Assembly: GCA_947623455.1 (NCBI GenBank)
Contig: OX392530.1
Coordinates: 32,705,405 to 32,769,404, forward strand
Length of the DNA stretch: 64,000 nucleotides
Direction: 5' to 3'
Origin: Mimachlamys varia
Taxonomy: Eukaryota; Mollusca; Bivalvia; Pectinida; Pectinidae
The notes under the pieces are model-generated. The model saw only the letters and a list, made by a program, of their open reading frames with translations. It did not search any database and was not told where the DNA came from. Shown piece after piece: positions 12,940-26,372 of this stretch. Each line of letters opens with the position of its first letter. Position 1 is the first letter of the stretch. The position numbers and the translations under genes are program-made.

Positions 12940-14724
12940 TCAACGACGAGTATCCAATTCGGTTATGGTGCTGGATGAGGTATGTTGGCGAATTGGCCTT
13001 TTTGAGACAGCGCGGATACCATGCCTAAGACACTCAGCATAGAAGATACGTGAACCGCAAATGTCGTTTTTAAGTACATGAATTGCGACATGCCCCGGTC
13101 TGGAGACAGAGCCCATTGCCGTCCTTAATTTGACGAGCCTGCAAGGGATATTGCCATGGAAACAGATACATTTGATAAAGTGATAACTCGGGTGCCATCT
13201 TTGCGTATCCATGCCAAGAGGTGAGAGCGGGCACTCGTCACGTGACGCGGGGTGAGAGCGGACACCCGTCATCGGCCCTTGGGACATAGGGGAGGATGTT
13301 CCCCACCTGGTAAAGTCACGTGCGTAATGACAAGTGACAGAGGATGACAAACGACGATCTGATCTGGTCATTGTTAATAATAACGCAGATATTCTATACG
13401 ACACATTCACGTCTCCGGTCATTCCTCTATGCCACTAGGGTCCATGTACTTTAACGTATGTGTACGGTCAGCTGAGTGCACGAGACCGAAGGTTTTTTTG
13501 GGGGACAGCGTTCGCGGTGCACTCATCAAACCAACCCGACATGAAACAAATAAATGTGTATGTTAGGGTATTTAAAATAATTACTTTCAGTAAACAGTGT
13601 CCGTATCTGTATAGGGTTGTGTAACTTAACTAACATTAAACAGGGCGGGGAACCAACCCAGTCTCCTTTTACACATTAAAATAACGCCGAGTAAAGAATT
13701 TCAAATGTAGGGGTTTATACATACTGGTAGATAACATCTTTACTGTGGGTACCACTACTGTTAGTAGCTCCCTGTGATAATTCATAAATATATATCATTT
13801 ACAAATAGAGAAAAATGTCATAGATGGCGCTCTCGTGTTGATAGCGTCCCGTTTCCGGTTCGAGTTACATGCCGGCTGGATACGAACACCTGATTGGTGG
13901 AGACTTAGTCCCGCGCTGTCAGTTCCCGGCCACAACTATTATACCCAAATAACATTCTTCGGGTAGAAATTATTTTCCTTTTATGCCGGGGCATGCCGCC
14001 GTGTCTTATCCATCATATTTGGAACTTTAAACTGCCGAATAAGTTTTCATAAGCTGAAAAATATCTACAGTAAGTACTGGGCAGCACAAAGGTGTGTATT
14101 GCCTTCCCGCCGTCATAATGAATACCAAGACATTCAGCTGTCGTGTATCAACAATCCGCTATACACAGGCATCATTTATAAACTGAAACATACTCACTTA
14201 AAAGGATATAAAGCAATGAATGGTTAACATGAAATGGCCCAAGTTTGCGTTCAATACAGATGATATACAGCGGGAAAGCTCTCGGGACGAATACCCTGAA
14301 CATGAAAAACATTTGCCTCTATTTATGAGTCTTCAAATTCGTCAAATACCTAAAATGATTACCAGCGTGTACCTGCACCTCAAAACACCTGACTTAACCG
14401 AATTGCCGCTTAATCCTTAAGATTTTAGGACAAATCTTGTAGTTTGTAGTAAGGCTTCTCAAAACCTTGCAGTCTATCTCTGTTGTATATAGGTTTGTCC
14501 AATCATACTATAACACTTTAAACAAGTTTCACAGCTTGTGCTCTATTAAAGTACATATTTATACAGTGTACACTATTTATTTACCAAGCTGAATAATGTG
14601 TAACACATACCCCAATTTACATGGTCTTTTCTCTCACACATCAAAGAAACAATATTAAAATACTTCAGAATCTATTTACGTTGTTGCGAAACAATTTAAA
14701 ACATACTTGTCATGTAGTTGTGAT
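12940..14724. other. Mixed intergenic DNA with a 160-codon orphan frame
   Basis: The interval 12940-13422 holds a 160-codon minus-strand frame in sequence that is locally richer in G+C than its surroundings. It resembles no family I know, lacks obvious splice signals, and its composition (many R, S, T, H) is typical of antisense or chance frames. The remainder (13.4-14.7 kb) shows only short frames. No repeats or mobile-element ends were recognised. Confidence 0.35.
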
Positions 14725-14792
14725 GTCGGGTGGCGCAATGGATAGCGCATCCGTCTTTCACAAAGACGGCCGAGGTTCGATCGGACGTGAAA
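14725..14792 (+). mobile_element. tRNA-derived SINE head (Val-CAC-like), truncated
   Basis: The sequence folds like a tRNA. An A-box-like GGTGGCGCAATGGATAGCGC forms the D arm. A 5-bp anticodon stem CGTCT/AGACG encloses TTCACAA, so the anticodon would be CAC. A B-box GGTTCGA lies in a short T arm (CCGA/TCGG), followed by GGACGTGAAA. The same GGACGTGAAA follows the B box in four other SINE copies in this window, which shows that this is the head of that SINE family and not a functional tRNA gene. The central domain and tail are absent here. Confidence 0.7.
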
Positions 14793-14971
14793 CGTCATTA
14801 TATACTCTGCAAAACCACGTAGTTTTTTTCTGAATCCAACGGCTTCAATAACTGTTTTCAGTTTTCAAATGAGTTATTTTTTTTTCCTGTCATAAATGCA
14901 TTTATGGTTCCCACATATTAAAAATTATACAAATACAGTCCATTGTGTGATTTGGGTGCAGTTGAAACTCC

Positions 14972-15170
14972 TGGCCCCGGTTTCATCAACAACCCTTAAC
15001 GTAAGGAAATTCCTTAACTTGAACTCTCCATATGAAAGCATTACAGAAGTTGAGTGGAAAACAACCTTAAGTAAAGGAACTTCCTTTAAATTCTGTGTAA
15101 TGCTTTTCCATGGAGATTTTTAAGTTAAGGAAATTCGTTAAGTATAAGGAATAATGATGAAACCAGCGCC
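14972..15170. mobile_element. Palindromic foldback MITE, copy 1
   Basis: This is an almost fully self-complementary element of about 200 bp. It starts GGCCCCGGTTTCATCAAC and ends with its inverted counterpart (GATGAAACCAGCGCC). Repeated TTAAGGAAATTCCTTAA-type segments and CTCCATATGAAAGC/GCTTTTCCATGGAG face each other about a central axis near 15070. It has no coding capacity. A better preserved copy is at 55894-56088. The superfamily is not assigned because no clean target duplication was seen. Confidence 0.8.
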
Positions 15171-15879
15171 TGTATCTTAAATATATAAGGTACATCTCAT
15201 AATTTCCATTTCTTATATAAAATAACATTGATAATCAAAACATAAAACGTAAGTAAACTGAATTGTTATATTTTAATTTTATCTTATCAATAATCCTCTC
15301 TAGAGGCCCTGCTCACTCCCAGATCACGTGTGACGCTACATTATACGAGACTTCCTGAAGCCACTCATTAATCCCCGCCTGCCCGCCCCATTCCGTAACC
15401 ATAGCCGTACATTAGACAATGCAGGCTCGTGGATTACACCCATTGCTCCGGTATTTCACCTCAGAGTATTAAACATGATAACTTTATCTAGAGTGGTCAA
15501 AGTTCAAGGTTTTTTTCTGTCCCTTATTACAGTTCAGAACATGTATCAAATACGCCAGATCATGCAAAAGCAGTCACGTAGAGGTCAAGGTCAGCATGAG
15601 AGAGCGGGTGAAAATGATATCATTAACACCCACAAATCTTTAATTACAAAAACAAATTGTTTCAACTATTAATACAGGAATTCGAATTTCGTACTTCCGG
15701 TATCATTTAGGATTCTTCTTCGCTTTATTTACTTGAAAAACGAAAAATGCATAGCACACGTGCACATGTGTGAATATAAACACAGGAATTTGATAATTTG
15801 TTAGTCATGAGCAGGTCCAACGGCACATTTATTATGTATAGGCATTTCTGTAAAATACGATGCAAATCGAAGACGTTTT

Positions 15880-16470
15880 TAAGGGATCTTTACAACGTTT
15901 CTTGAGTACTCCAAACGGAGTAGGAGACTTATAAACTGGTTTTATTCCCTTCTTCTTCTTCTTCTTCCGCCGTTTTGTCTTCCGATTATTTTCTCAGGAA
16001 CTACAGGTATTGGTTAGAAACTTCGCATGAGTATTGGGGCGGGAACCTGGGTGATTCAAAAGACTTGTTTGGGCAGTTGTGCATCTTAAATTGTTTTCCA
16101 TATACTGCGTCCGATTGTTATTAAAATAGATATTGTCCTATTTCGTTCTAATTAGGTAGAATAGTGTGTCATTACTCCACGAACAACAACATAACTTTGG
16201 TTTCGCGATTCAACAAAATGATCGTCATTTCCTGGCTTCTGTTTGGTCGATATTTAGATATTGTACGATTTCGCTCAAATTTGATATTTTGGTGCGTATG
16301 TAACTTGAGTTTCGCGATTCAGCAAAATGGCCGCCGCTTCATGGCCTCTGATTTGTCGGGATTTGAATATCGTCCGATTTTCATGAAATGGTATTTACAT
16401 GTATTTCAGCACCGTGAACCAAACTGCGGGAGCTTTAGAGACCTCCGTAATGGTCCGCCATTGTAATGAA
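15880..16470. mobile_element. Degraded dispersed repeat with internal 105-110-bp duplication
   Basis: A short CTT/TTC microsatellite (15952-15968) leads into sequence in which a block of about 90 bp starting TTTCGCGATTCAACAAAATG (about 16200) recurs about 108 bp later as TTTCGCGATTCAGCAAAATG (about 16309). Both copies continue through CGATATTTAGATATTGTACG-like and TTTGAATATCGTCCG-like halves. The 100-codon plus-strand frame over it follows the duplication. I recall similar sequence as dispersed repeats in molluscs but cannot name a family. Confidence 0.4.
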
Positions 16471-16499
16471 TTGTTTTGATAAATGATTATGTTTAACTT

Positions 16500-17685
16500 A
16501 TTAGAATTCGAACTAGTGAAATATTGGTTGACATCGATATAAACTTTAAATACGTACATGTACACGGATCCGGATAACATTCTATGTGTATTATGATATA
16601 TCGTTTTCTCATTGAAATTTGTAATTTACTTTTAGCTTTTTTTAGTTTTAAAATATCTGAAATGCGACAATAAAACCAATTTGAATACATTTTATTTTTC
16701 ATAAAAAATGATTGATATTTGAAAGCATGATGTCGTTGAGGAACCCGACATGAACCAGTACCACTCGGTACCAGGTCTCGCCTTGAGAGAACATGTAAAT
16801 CACGCAAATGACTACATGGATCTCAATACCCGCGGTCGTACATCATTGGGCGCGCATTAACTCGACCCTCGGGTATGTAAGGGGAAGCCAACAAGTCATC
16901 GATGTCACTAACGAATGATTCGTATAAAAGGGCTGATGGTACATGTATGAGAAGAATTTGACAAAAGACCAAAGGTTATGGAAAGATAACTTGATCCCGG
17001 AAAGATGGCCAAAGATATTACAGGTACATAAATCGGACTATTTGAGCGAGGCGGGATTAACTTTTGATAATATCTACTGCTTTATTGGGGCTTAGTTATT
17101 CCTCGATTACCTCCCCACACAAACACATTGTAATCGGATGGTGAATTTGACATGTTCTTTGTAGATCGTCGTATAAATTTGCCGTATATCATTGCTGTGC
17201 GTTCAACACCTTTCCAACTACTATCTTACTCATATTTATAACAGTATATTAGGAAAACATAACCATTTATTTCGTAAAATATTTTCTTTCAAAGTTTAAT
17301 TGAGTTCCAAGTCTTTTTTTTAACTTAAGTTTACGGGCCAGTTTGGGTTCGAACGTGAGACGAAACATTTGGCAAACTGACCAACTTGATAACGCATGCC
17401 GATTGACAGTTCAAATTTTTCATATATCAACTTCTGAAGTGGATGGGAGGGGGGGGGAGCTTAAACCAACAACATATACGAATGTACCAGGTACGTTAAC
17501 TGTACGGAACTGTCTAATTCCAAATTCGGTTTAAGAAACAAAAATGTAACTCGAGTTCTTATTTGATTATAAATGTTGTTATTTTTTTCGATAAAATGTT
17601 GGCCTATATTTGGCACGTTGTACCTGTACTTTAGTTACAAATCATTAATACAAAAATTCTAATACCAGAAATATTTTGCTACTGA
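16500..17685. other. Intergenic DNA, nothing recognised
   Basis: Minus-strand frames (61 and 104 codons at 16395-16807) and a plus frame (63 codons at 17343) lack recognisable features. A G-run of nine lies near 17450. No mobile-element termini were seen. Confidence 0.4.
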
Positions 17686-17689
17686 TGAA

Positions 17690-17992
17690 ACATTATATTC
17701 ATAAAATGGAAATTATACCAAATACATCTTAATTACGAAAACTAGATTACACTAAATACATATACATTTTAATTACGAAAATGACATTATACCAGATACA
17801 TCTTAATAACGAAAATGACAGTATGGAAAATACATGTTCATTACTGATATTACGTTATTTAATTACGAAAAGAACATTTTACCAAATCATCTAAATTTCA
17901 AAAATTTCATTATATCAACTACATCTTAAGTTCGAGAATTTATGTAAGCCAAATACGTCTTAATTACGAAAATGACAATATGCCACACATGA
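17690..17992. repeat. Degenerate tandem repeat, about 35-37 bp, about 8 units
   Basis: Loose copies of TTAATTACGAAAATGACATT followed by ATACCAAATACATC recur with period near 36 bp and many substitutions and small indels, indicating an old array. Confidence 0.6.
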
Positions 17993-19705
17993 TTACAGGT
18001 GTGATTTTTAATTTATATTCATACACTCAATAACGTATATCCGGTAGACATTGTTAACTTCACGGTAAACTCTGTTTATACAAGTATATATAACCGCACC
18101 GTTAATTAGTAAGTCACAGGTGTGATTCAAACATCGCTGCACGTGACATGCAGGGCGTTACTGACAGGTGTAAGAAGAAATACAGGTGTACATGGAACAT
18201 GCATTGTCACCCTAGTCTAATCATATTCAATCACATTCCACCAGTTGGACTTTATTTAGCCGAAGATTGATGTGTAAACACTCGGCACTTTCAATGTATT
18301 GACATTTAAAGCTTCATGCTCTCGTCTATCTTTCCCGTAACTTTGAAATATGAAAACTTTGTTATTTCTATGCAAACTTAATAAGAATATCGTATCTTCT
18401 ATTTGTCGTTGATCTTTTATTACAATAATAAATTAACAGGATGCTAGATTTGATTTGTAATCAAGAACCGGACGAATTAATTAGACTTGGCGATGTCCGG
18501 ATGTACGTTGAGACAGACACCGGTTTCCGGTGACAAACGGTCATGCAGCACCGCGCGGGCCAGTTCACGTTTCATATGCCCGGTATTGATAAGATGGTCT
18601 TTTCAAGGAGTCAACGTGTCTGCATATAGCTACAGTATCCCTTAGTTAATGACAAAGTAAGCTTTCTTTGACAATTGTCGTTGAAATGATGGTTGAAATT
18701 TCAAAGACTGCATTTTGATCTTCAAAGTAGATAACACAAAGTATGTATATATAGTATATGTTTGGTTTCATCTTCAAAGTACAGATATAGGTAAAATAAT
18801 AGAGATACATTTTAGATGGTCCACTAAATATTGTACATAAGGGAACTGGGCTAACAAAGTACATCCATCTTACAGTCCTGTAATGGGGTGATTTTCCTAA
18901 CAGAGGAAGCATTAGAACTAAAATATCCACCAGTCCTTATTTGTTCTAAGATATCCACGCGGCAGTTAGTATCTTCAAAGCATAGCTCAAATGCGTTGCT
19001 AGTAGTAAATTGCATGGGCTAATTATAATTACTTCGAGCCTGCGAAAGCGATATTCAAATTTAGTACACGGAACGATCATTTTACCAAAATTAAAGTAAA
19101 GTTGTTTTTTTTTAGATATATAAGTTTAAGTCGCCTTAAAGCGCACCTGTCGCACATACCTGTCCGGAGGTGTATACCATACACCTGTATGTATAGCGCG
19201 TATATGTCACAGCAACAGCCAAGGCGCTGTCATGTAATGCTATTAGACGTGTCAAAATCATAATGGCTCGTCCATATTGAATAACAATACACATTAAAGA
19301 AAAACCAAGTGTTATAACAAATATTTGTATATGATAGAAGTAGTCATAACATTGTGTAAGGGTTGTATATAATTATCGTGGAGGAGGGCCGCCGACACAT
19401 GTGGGGTTCCTCTCGTGACACGACCCCGAGGTCAAGGTCGCGCGCACTATGGGGACGGTATTTCTACTTGAAGTTTGTATTCTAGTTTAAACGTTTGTTT
19501 ATGTCATATATTGAAATCAAAATACCATGTCTATCACACCAGATGTTGCCTTTTGCATTGAAATAACAAATGATAGATGGTATTGTTTTGTCCCATGCAT
19601 ACTTAGTGCTACAGCTAACATTAAATGTACTTTATATATCCCCATACTCTACATAACCAATAGTTCATAAGCCAATACAGGGCTGCATTCTTACTCCATA
19701 GAACA
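17993..19705. other. Intergenic DNA, nothing recognised
   Basis: The interval contains several copies of the short motif ACAGGTGT (18000-18190), not clearly tandem. A 94-codon minus-strand frame at 18646-18930 has no recognisable signature. No supported gene. Confidence 0.4.
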
Positions 19706-20069
19706 TTGAAGGCCCAATATACGTAACTTTCGGCAAAACTTGAAGCGAAAATCAAGCCTAGTTTGAGATTTAGTTAAGGTTAACTGTTATCAGCAATATT
19801 CAAGATGAAATTCTTACGCGGTTACCGTTACAGCAGCAGTTGAAACTTGGTATTTGTAAACACGCGTCCATTTTGAACTGTCTTCTAACTTCAGCTTGTT
19901 GGGCCCCCATCTGGAATTCTTTGGATTTTTCTTTCAAGAGTTTCTTGTTAGTTACCGCCCAGGTTTACTTCGTTTTAGGCTTATTTTTGCATGGTTATCA
20001 ACTTGATTTTTTTTCAGAATTCTCCGAATCACGAACCATTTCCTGAAGTTACGTATATTGGACATTTAA
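19706..20069 (+). mobile_element. TTAA-flanked MITE, copy 1 (diverged end)
   Basis: About 364 bp. It starts (TTGA)AGGCCCAATATACGTAAC and ends GTTACGTATATTGGACATTTAA, so it has inverted ends of about 20 bp with several mismatches. The interior matches copies at 42970-43345 and 54223-54599 almost throughout, including CTTGAAGCGAAAATCAAGCC near the start and GGCTTATTTTTGCATGGTT near the end. The 68-codon frame inside is not conserved as coding. A TTAA duplication is typical of piggyBac-type transposition, which I infer from the two cleaner copies. Confidence 0.85.
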
Positions 20070-20399
20070 ACGGTCAACACATTATACTTTCCCACCCAAA
20101 ATATCAATTAACGGCTAAAACCGACCCGCATTGAGATAAAAGATTCACATATCTAGTGATGGACTGTAAGCCCTCGAACTGTAGAACTTTTTTTACCTTA
20201 TATATTATTGATCTATGATACGGCTAAATGTTTATTTCATACAACGGCAAAATTCTTTGCTACATACGGCGGCGAAAACTTTACTTTTTTTTCAGCGGCG
20301 AGACGTTTTACTCAATACCGATACTGTCGCGGAGATGCTTTACTCCATACCGTATTGAGGACTCTTTACTCCATGGGGTAGCTATACTTGTTTTCGTGC

Positions 20400-22760
20400 A
20401 ACTTGGAAACACTGAGAGACATTATAACATGGTTGTCTGTGGTGCTATACCTCTCTACTGGGAGACATTATGACAGGGCTGTTTGAGGGGCTATACCTCC
20501 TTACTGAGAGACGTTATGACAGGGTTGTTTGAGGTGCTATATGTCTTTACTGAGATACGTTATGACAGGGTTGTTTGAGGTGCTATACCTCTCTACTGGG
20601 AGACATTATGACAGGGTTGTTTGAGGTGCTGTATCTCTGTACTGAGAGACGTTATGACAGGATTGTTTGTGGTGCTATATCCCTCTACTGAGAGACGACG
20701 TTATGACAGGGTTGTCTGTGGTGCTATACCTCTCTAATGAGAGACGTTATGACAGGGTTGTTTGAGGTGCTGTACCTCTCTACTGAGAGACGTTATGACA
20801 GGGTTGTTTGAGGTGCTGCATCTCTTTACTGAGAGACGTTATGACAGGGTTGTTTGAGGTGCTATATCTGTCTACTGAGATACGTTATGACAGGGTTGTT
20901 TGAGGTGCTATATCTGTCTACAGAGAGACGTTATGACAGGGTTGTTTGAGGTGCTATATCTGTCTACTAAGAGGCGTTATGACAGGGTTGTTTGAGGTGC
21001 TATATCTCCGTACTGAGAGACGTTATGACAGGGTTGTTTGTGGTGCTATACCTCTTTACTGAGAGACGTTATGACAGGGTTGTTTGTGGTGCTATACCTT
21101 TCTACTGAGAGACGTTATGACAGGGTTGTCTGTGGTGCTATACCTCTCTACTGAGAGACGTTATGACAGGGTTGTTTGAGGTGCTATATCTCTCTACTGA
21201 GATACGTTATGACAGGGTTGTTTGAGGTGCTATATGTCTTTACTGAGATACGTTATGACAGGGTTGTTTGAGGTGCTATATGTCTTTACTGAGAGACGTT
21301 ATGACAGGGTTGTTTGAGGTGCTATATGTTTTTACTGAGAGACGTTATGACAGGGTTGTCTGTGGTGCTATATGTCTTTACTGAGAGACGTTATGACAGG
21401 GTTGTTTGAGGTGCTATATGTCTTTACTGAGAGACGTTATGACAGGGTTGTTTGAGGTGCTATATGTCTTTACTGAGAGACGTTATGACAGGGTTGTTTG
21501 AGGTGCTATATGTCTTTACTGAGAGACGTTATGACAGGGTTGTTTGAGGTGCTATATCTCTTTACTGAGAGACGTTATGTCAGGGTTGTTTGAGGTGCTA
21601 TATGTCTTTACTGAGAGACGTTATGACAGGGTTGTTTGAGGTGCTATATGTCTTTACTGAGAGACGTTATGACAGGGTTGTCTGTGGTGCTATATGTCTT
21701 TACTGAGAGACGTTATGACAGGGTTGTTTGAGGTGCTATATGTCTTTACTGAGAGACGTTATGACAGGGTTGTTTGAGGTGCTATATGTCTTTACTGAGA
21801 TACGTTATGACAGGGTTGTTTGAGGTGCTATATATGTCTACTGAGATACGTTATGACAGGGTTGTTTGAGGTGCTATATATGTCTACTGAGAGACGTTAT
21901 GACAGGGTTGTTTGAGGTGCTATATGTCTTTACTGAGAGACGTTATGACAGGGTTGTTTGAGGTGCTATATGTCTTTACTGAGAGACGTTATGACAGGGT
22001 TGTTTGAGGTGCTATATGTCTTTACTGAGAGACGTTATGACAGGGTTGTTTGAGGTGCTATATATGTCTACTGAGATACGTTATGACAGGGTTGTTTGAG
22101 GTGCTATATGTCTTTACTGAGAGACGTTATGACAGGGTTGTTTGAGGTGCTGTACCTCTCTACTGAGAGACGTTATGACAGGGTTGTTTGAGGTGCTATA
22201 TGTCTTTACTGAGAGACGTTATGACAGGGTTGTTTGCGGGGCTATATATGTCTACTGAGAAACGTTATGACAGGGTTGTTTGAGGTGCTATATCTGTCTA
22301 CTGGGAGACGTTATGACAGGGTTGTTTGAGGTGCTATATCTGTCTACTGAGAGATGTTATGACAGGGTTGTTTGAGGTGTTGTATCTCTGTACAGAGAGA
22401 CGTTTTGACAGGGTTTTTTATGGTGCTATATCTGTCTACTAAGCGGCGTTATGACAGGGTTGTTTGAGGTGCTGTATCTCTGTACTGAGAGACGTTATGA
22501 CAGGGTTGTTTGAGGTGATGTACCCCTCTACTGAGAGACGTTATGACAGGGTTGTTTGAGGTGCTGTACCTCTCTACTGAGAGACGTTATGACATGGTTG
22601 TTTGAGGGGCTGTACCTTTCCACTGAGAGACGATATGACAGGGTTGTTTGAGGGGCTGTACCTCTCTACTGAAAGACGTTATGACAGGGTTGTTTAAATT
22701 GATGTACCCCTCTACTGAGAGACGTTATGACAGGGTTGTTTGAGGGGAGTGTATATTTTG
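20400..22760. repeat. Large minisatellite, 46-bp unit, about 51 copies
   Basis: The unit begins AGAGACGTTATGACAGGGTT and continues GTTTGAGGTGCTATATGTCTTTACTG. The central part (about 21230-22130) is nearly homogeneous. The first kilobase and the last 500 bp carry more variants (for example CTGTGGTGCTATACC, GAGGGGCTGTACC, and lost or gained bases). Homogeneous centre and diverged flanks are what unequal exchange produces. No open frame spans it. Confidence 0.95.
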
Positions 22761-22764
22761 TTGG

Positions 22765-24004
22765 CTGACGTTTTGACTATCTCGTTGGGTCGATTGGAAT
22801 CATTGTTAGCGAGTTTAGCATTGAGAAGGTGTGGAAACCAAGGGAGGTCTGTGATACATCTGTAATTATAAGTTCGCCCCTGAACACGATAATGAGTCTA
22901 CAAAGTCAGACGCTAATACACTGGACTATTCAAACAAGTGCGCCTATCTATACTTCTGTGCGACAAATCAATTAATTCACAGTGAATTTTAAACAGTCTA
23001 AATCGAACACACACTTACTCTAATAAAAAGATATATACGTAATTACAGTATTGGGTAAACATAGTAATTACCGATGATATTCAATCAGATGTTTTTTTAC
23101 TGATAATACCGACTGACGTTGTTTATATTGTATTGTGTCAAAGTGAAGTGTGTTAAAATGTCAAGGTCACAAAGGTCACGACGCAATGGACAAAACTAGA
23201 TTGATTATACACACAGCGTTAAGGATCGACATAAGTCATTCCTTAGTCAGACAAGAGGCACAAAGATAGCGACACAGGAGAGCGATGCAGGGGAGCTAAT
23301 CTTCAAATATAATCATTGATGCACCTCACTGAAAGCCAAGATCAAAAGGACACATTCTCAACGTATCTCAGTCAATTAATTCTTTTCAAAATATAATATT
23401 TGATACCTTGAATTTTTTGGCTATGTTAAAATTCAGTTTCCAATTTCAACCAAGTATGTGAAATAAGTAGTAAGTTAGGACTCGGGGCGAGACAGACGGG
23501 ATACCACGATCCACCTGTCAGCGCGGAGCGACACCTAGTGATAGGACACTTATGACAGCAGACGACAGCGTTACATCACATTAGCGTGGTCCTGACAGAT
23601 ACCCGAGCCCGAGCAGCTGTACACAGACCCTCCCTTGGACCTATCTAGTTCCCGAGGATCAGAGAGGGTACACTACCAGGCCATACACGTTTATGGCAGT
23701 AATAATACCATGCCCGGTTCACACTCTACTGTCAATAAGCAATAACAACGTTTTATTTTGATCCTTATCGCGATATTGTCATCTTTGGTAAACAACACAG
23801 TCAGTAGCGTCAGCTTTGCTTCAAAGTCCCACAATCTTTAATTCTTACCTTTCCATGTTGCAAATTCTTTTCTTCTTGCAGCTCTGGGTGCGTTCGATTA
23901 CGGCTATTGTTTTCCTGGACCGGCGTTTTGAAATTTCTTGTATAAGACGTTTATCTCACTAGTTTAGTCGTTGAAATGAATTAAAAACATACTTCTAATA
24001 TTGC
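22765..24004. other. Intergenic DNA, nothing recognised
   Basis: About 23480-23700 is locally richer in G+C but has no open frame of note. No repeat family or RNA gene was seen. The remainder is AT-rich. Confidence 0.4.
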
Positions 24005-25100
24005 TCTTAAGGAATATATAGTTTTTTATCTCACCTGAAATTATGCAATGCGGCAGCGTCCGTCGTCTGTCCGTTAGCCTGTCTAAATATTGCTTACTAC
24101 TCATGCACGGACTTTGACTTAATTTGGTAAAAACAATCCTTAAGGGAAGGGGAACCAATTTTGTAAAAGTGGTGGGTATCAGAACTCTGAAGCTGAAAAA
24201 CAAGCAATGTCGGAATATTATGATTTTGTTACAATTAATTTTTGTCTAAGGAATAATATATAGTTGAAGGGGACTCATTCTTGTATAAACTGTTGTTCCT
24301 ATCCAACTAGGTACAGAGGGGCAGGGCTTAAATAGGCGAAAAGCGGGATTGGCTTTCAAACCATTCTGTTGGGATGAAGTTATTGTGACCAAATCTACTG
24401 TAGTCAGTAGCATCCTTGACAAAATGGGAACGTATTTTTTTTGTTAATACACTGACACCCTACCCCACCCCCGATATTAGGACGCTTCCAAACAAATTGT
24501 TTAACTTTGAATCATTTGGGATTTCCAGCTAATAACCATACATTATGCAATTGCAGAGTATAAAACTGGAAGTCCATTAATGCTTTCAAGATGGCCATTG
24601 GGTCTTGCCTTATCCTTGGAGACCTATATTCCCTCAGTCAAAACTCTGAAACACTTGAGATAGCCAACGCAAAACTCAAAATACAATTGCTGAATATAAC
24701 AAAAAAAAAAAAGACAAAAACACATATGCTTCCAGTACGGCCCCGAAGTATGCCCAACATTATTAGACATAACACTTGAGTCATCATTTCGAATCAGTGG
24801 AGTTTTCCAATAAAAATATATATACCCTGTATACAATTGCTGGATAAAAACAGGCAAATGTAGTCATGGTATCGCGTTTGAGCTCGGGTTGTGCTCATAT
24901 AACTTCTTTCTGAGTCACAACCTGGAAAAAGTTGACATCACCATCCTGCGACAAAGTTTTATCCAGACATGCTACTTCGATTGGTTTTCGAGTTTGTCCC
25001 TGTCCTTGGGTTCCTTCTGGAAAACAGTTTGCTTTAATTGCTTACTCCTGTATACAGGTGAGCGATACAGGCCCTCTGGGGCACTTGTTATTTTCCCGAA
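24005..25100. mobile_element. Fragments of a dispersed mollusc-type repeat
   Basis: At 24030-24180 the sequence ATCTCACCTGAAATTATGCA, then GCGTCCGTCGTCTGTCCGTT and AATCCTTAAGGGAAGGGGAA, and at about 25055-25090 ACAGGTGAGCGATACAGGCC and CTCTGGGGCACTTGTT, resemble the two ends of a dispersed repeat I recall from bivalve genomes. CTCACCTG and CAGGTGAG face each other, so the interval may be one element with inverted ends or two separate fragments. Frames inside (62-90 codons) carry no transposase motif. Confidence 0.4.
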
Positions 25101-25539
25101 CAGAAATATAAGTTTAATGCAAAAGTGCAGAGCAATTAATTCGAAATTGATTCAAGTTTAATGTACACGATACTACATTGTGTATGTATTTCCCTAAGTA
25201 TAAAGGAATGTGATAAACCTTTCGACAGGTGGCACTCCATATAATCTGCCCAACAGCGGATAATCACCGAAACGATGTGTAGCCTCGTGCTCATTCATCA
25301 ACCGTCTCAGTAAGTTTCCCGTTTATGACTTTATCAACACATGTTTCCCCATTAAATCTTGAAAGCGTATTTGAATCAAGCTAGGTAACGAAATGTTTAA
25401 CAAAACTGACCCGTAGAGCAACGTCTATAGCCAAAGAATTGTTCAAAACATGCTTCGAGTTCAAAGCATGATATTCGATTCCATCAAATGCTCATTTAAA
25501 AGTTGAGGTCAAATGACAACTCATTCGCCGTTTGCTTCA

Positions 25540-26372
25540 TAACAAAGGTCATCTCCCCAGGGAAGGCCAGTCCTACGGAACCGTATCTCCCCAGGATAGG
25601 CCAGTCCTACAGAAAGGTCATCTCCCTAGGGACAGCCAGGCCTACAGAAAGGTCATCTCCCTAGGGACAGCAAGTCCTACATTAAGGTCATCTCCCCGGG
25701 ATAGGCCAGTCCTACAAAAAGGTCATCTCCATAGGGACAGCCAGTCCTACAGAAAGTTCATATCCTCATTATAAGTCAGTCCCAAAGAAATGTCACGCCC
25801 AAGACAAGTCAGCTATACAAAGGTCATGGCCCCTGATTTGTCATTTCAACACAAAGGTCATGTCCCCTTGATATATTGGTCCTACACGAAGGTCATGCCC
25901 CCTTGATATCTTTGTCCTACACAAAGGTCATGTCCCCTTGATATCTTGGTCCCACACAAAGGTCATATCCTCGATATCTTGGCCCCACACAAAGATCATG
26001 TCCCCTTGATATCTTGGTCCTATACAAAAGTCATGTCCTCGATATCTTGGCCCCACACAAAGGTCATGTCCCCTTGATATCCTGGTCCTACACAAAGGTT
26101 ATTTCCCCTTGATACCTTGGTCCTACACAAAGGCCATGTCCCCGTGATATCTGGGTCCTCCACAAAGGTCATATCACTTTGATACCTTGGTACTACACAA
26201 AGGTCACGTCTCCTTGATATCTGGGTCCTACACAAAGGTCAGGTCCCTTTGATACCTTGGTACATACAGGTCACGTCTTCTTGATATCTTGGTCCTACAC
26301 ACAGGTCATGTCCCTTTGATCTCTTGGTCCTACAAAAAGGTCATGTTCCCTTGATATCTTGGTCTTGAAATA
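25540..26372. repeat. 35-bp minisatellite, about 23 units, two sequence variants
   Basis: The left third has units like AAAGGTCATCTCCCTAGGGA plus CAGCCAGTCCTAC. The right two thirds have AAAGGTCATGTCCCCTTGAT plus ATCTTGGTCCTACAC. The shared AAAGGTCAT and GTCCTAC parts show they are the same unit that diverged into two blocks. Frames of 71-80 codons here are repeat-driven. Confidence 0.9.

Noticed and set aside
12940..13422. 160-codon minus-strand frame as a gene
   Set aside because: No family signature, no splice or promoter signals and composition typical of a chance frame in a locally GC-richer stretch.
14725..14792. Functional tRNA-Val(CAC) gene
   Set aside because: The fold is tRNA-like but the acceptor stem does not pair and the same sequence continues as a SINE head in other copies (53.8 kb), so it is better explained as a truncated SINE.
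19840..20046. 68-codon frame with hydrophobic stretch (possible membrane peptide)
   Set aside because: It lies wholly within a MITE whose other two copies do not keep the frame.
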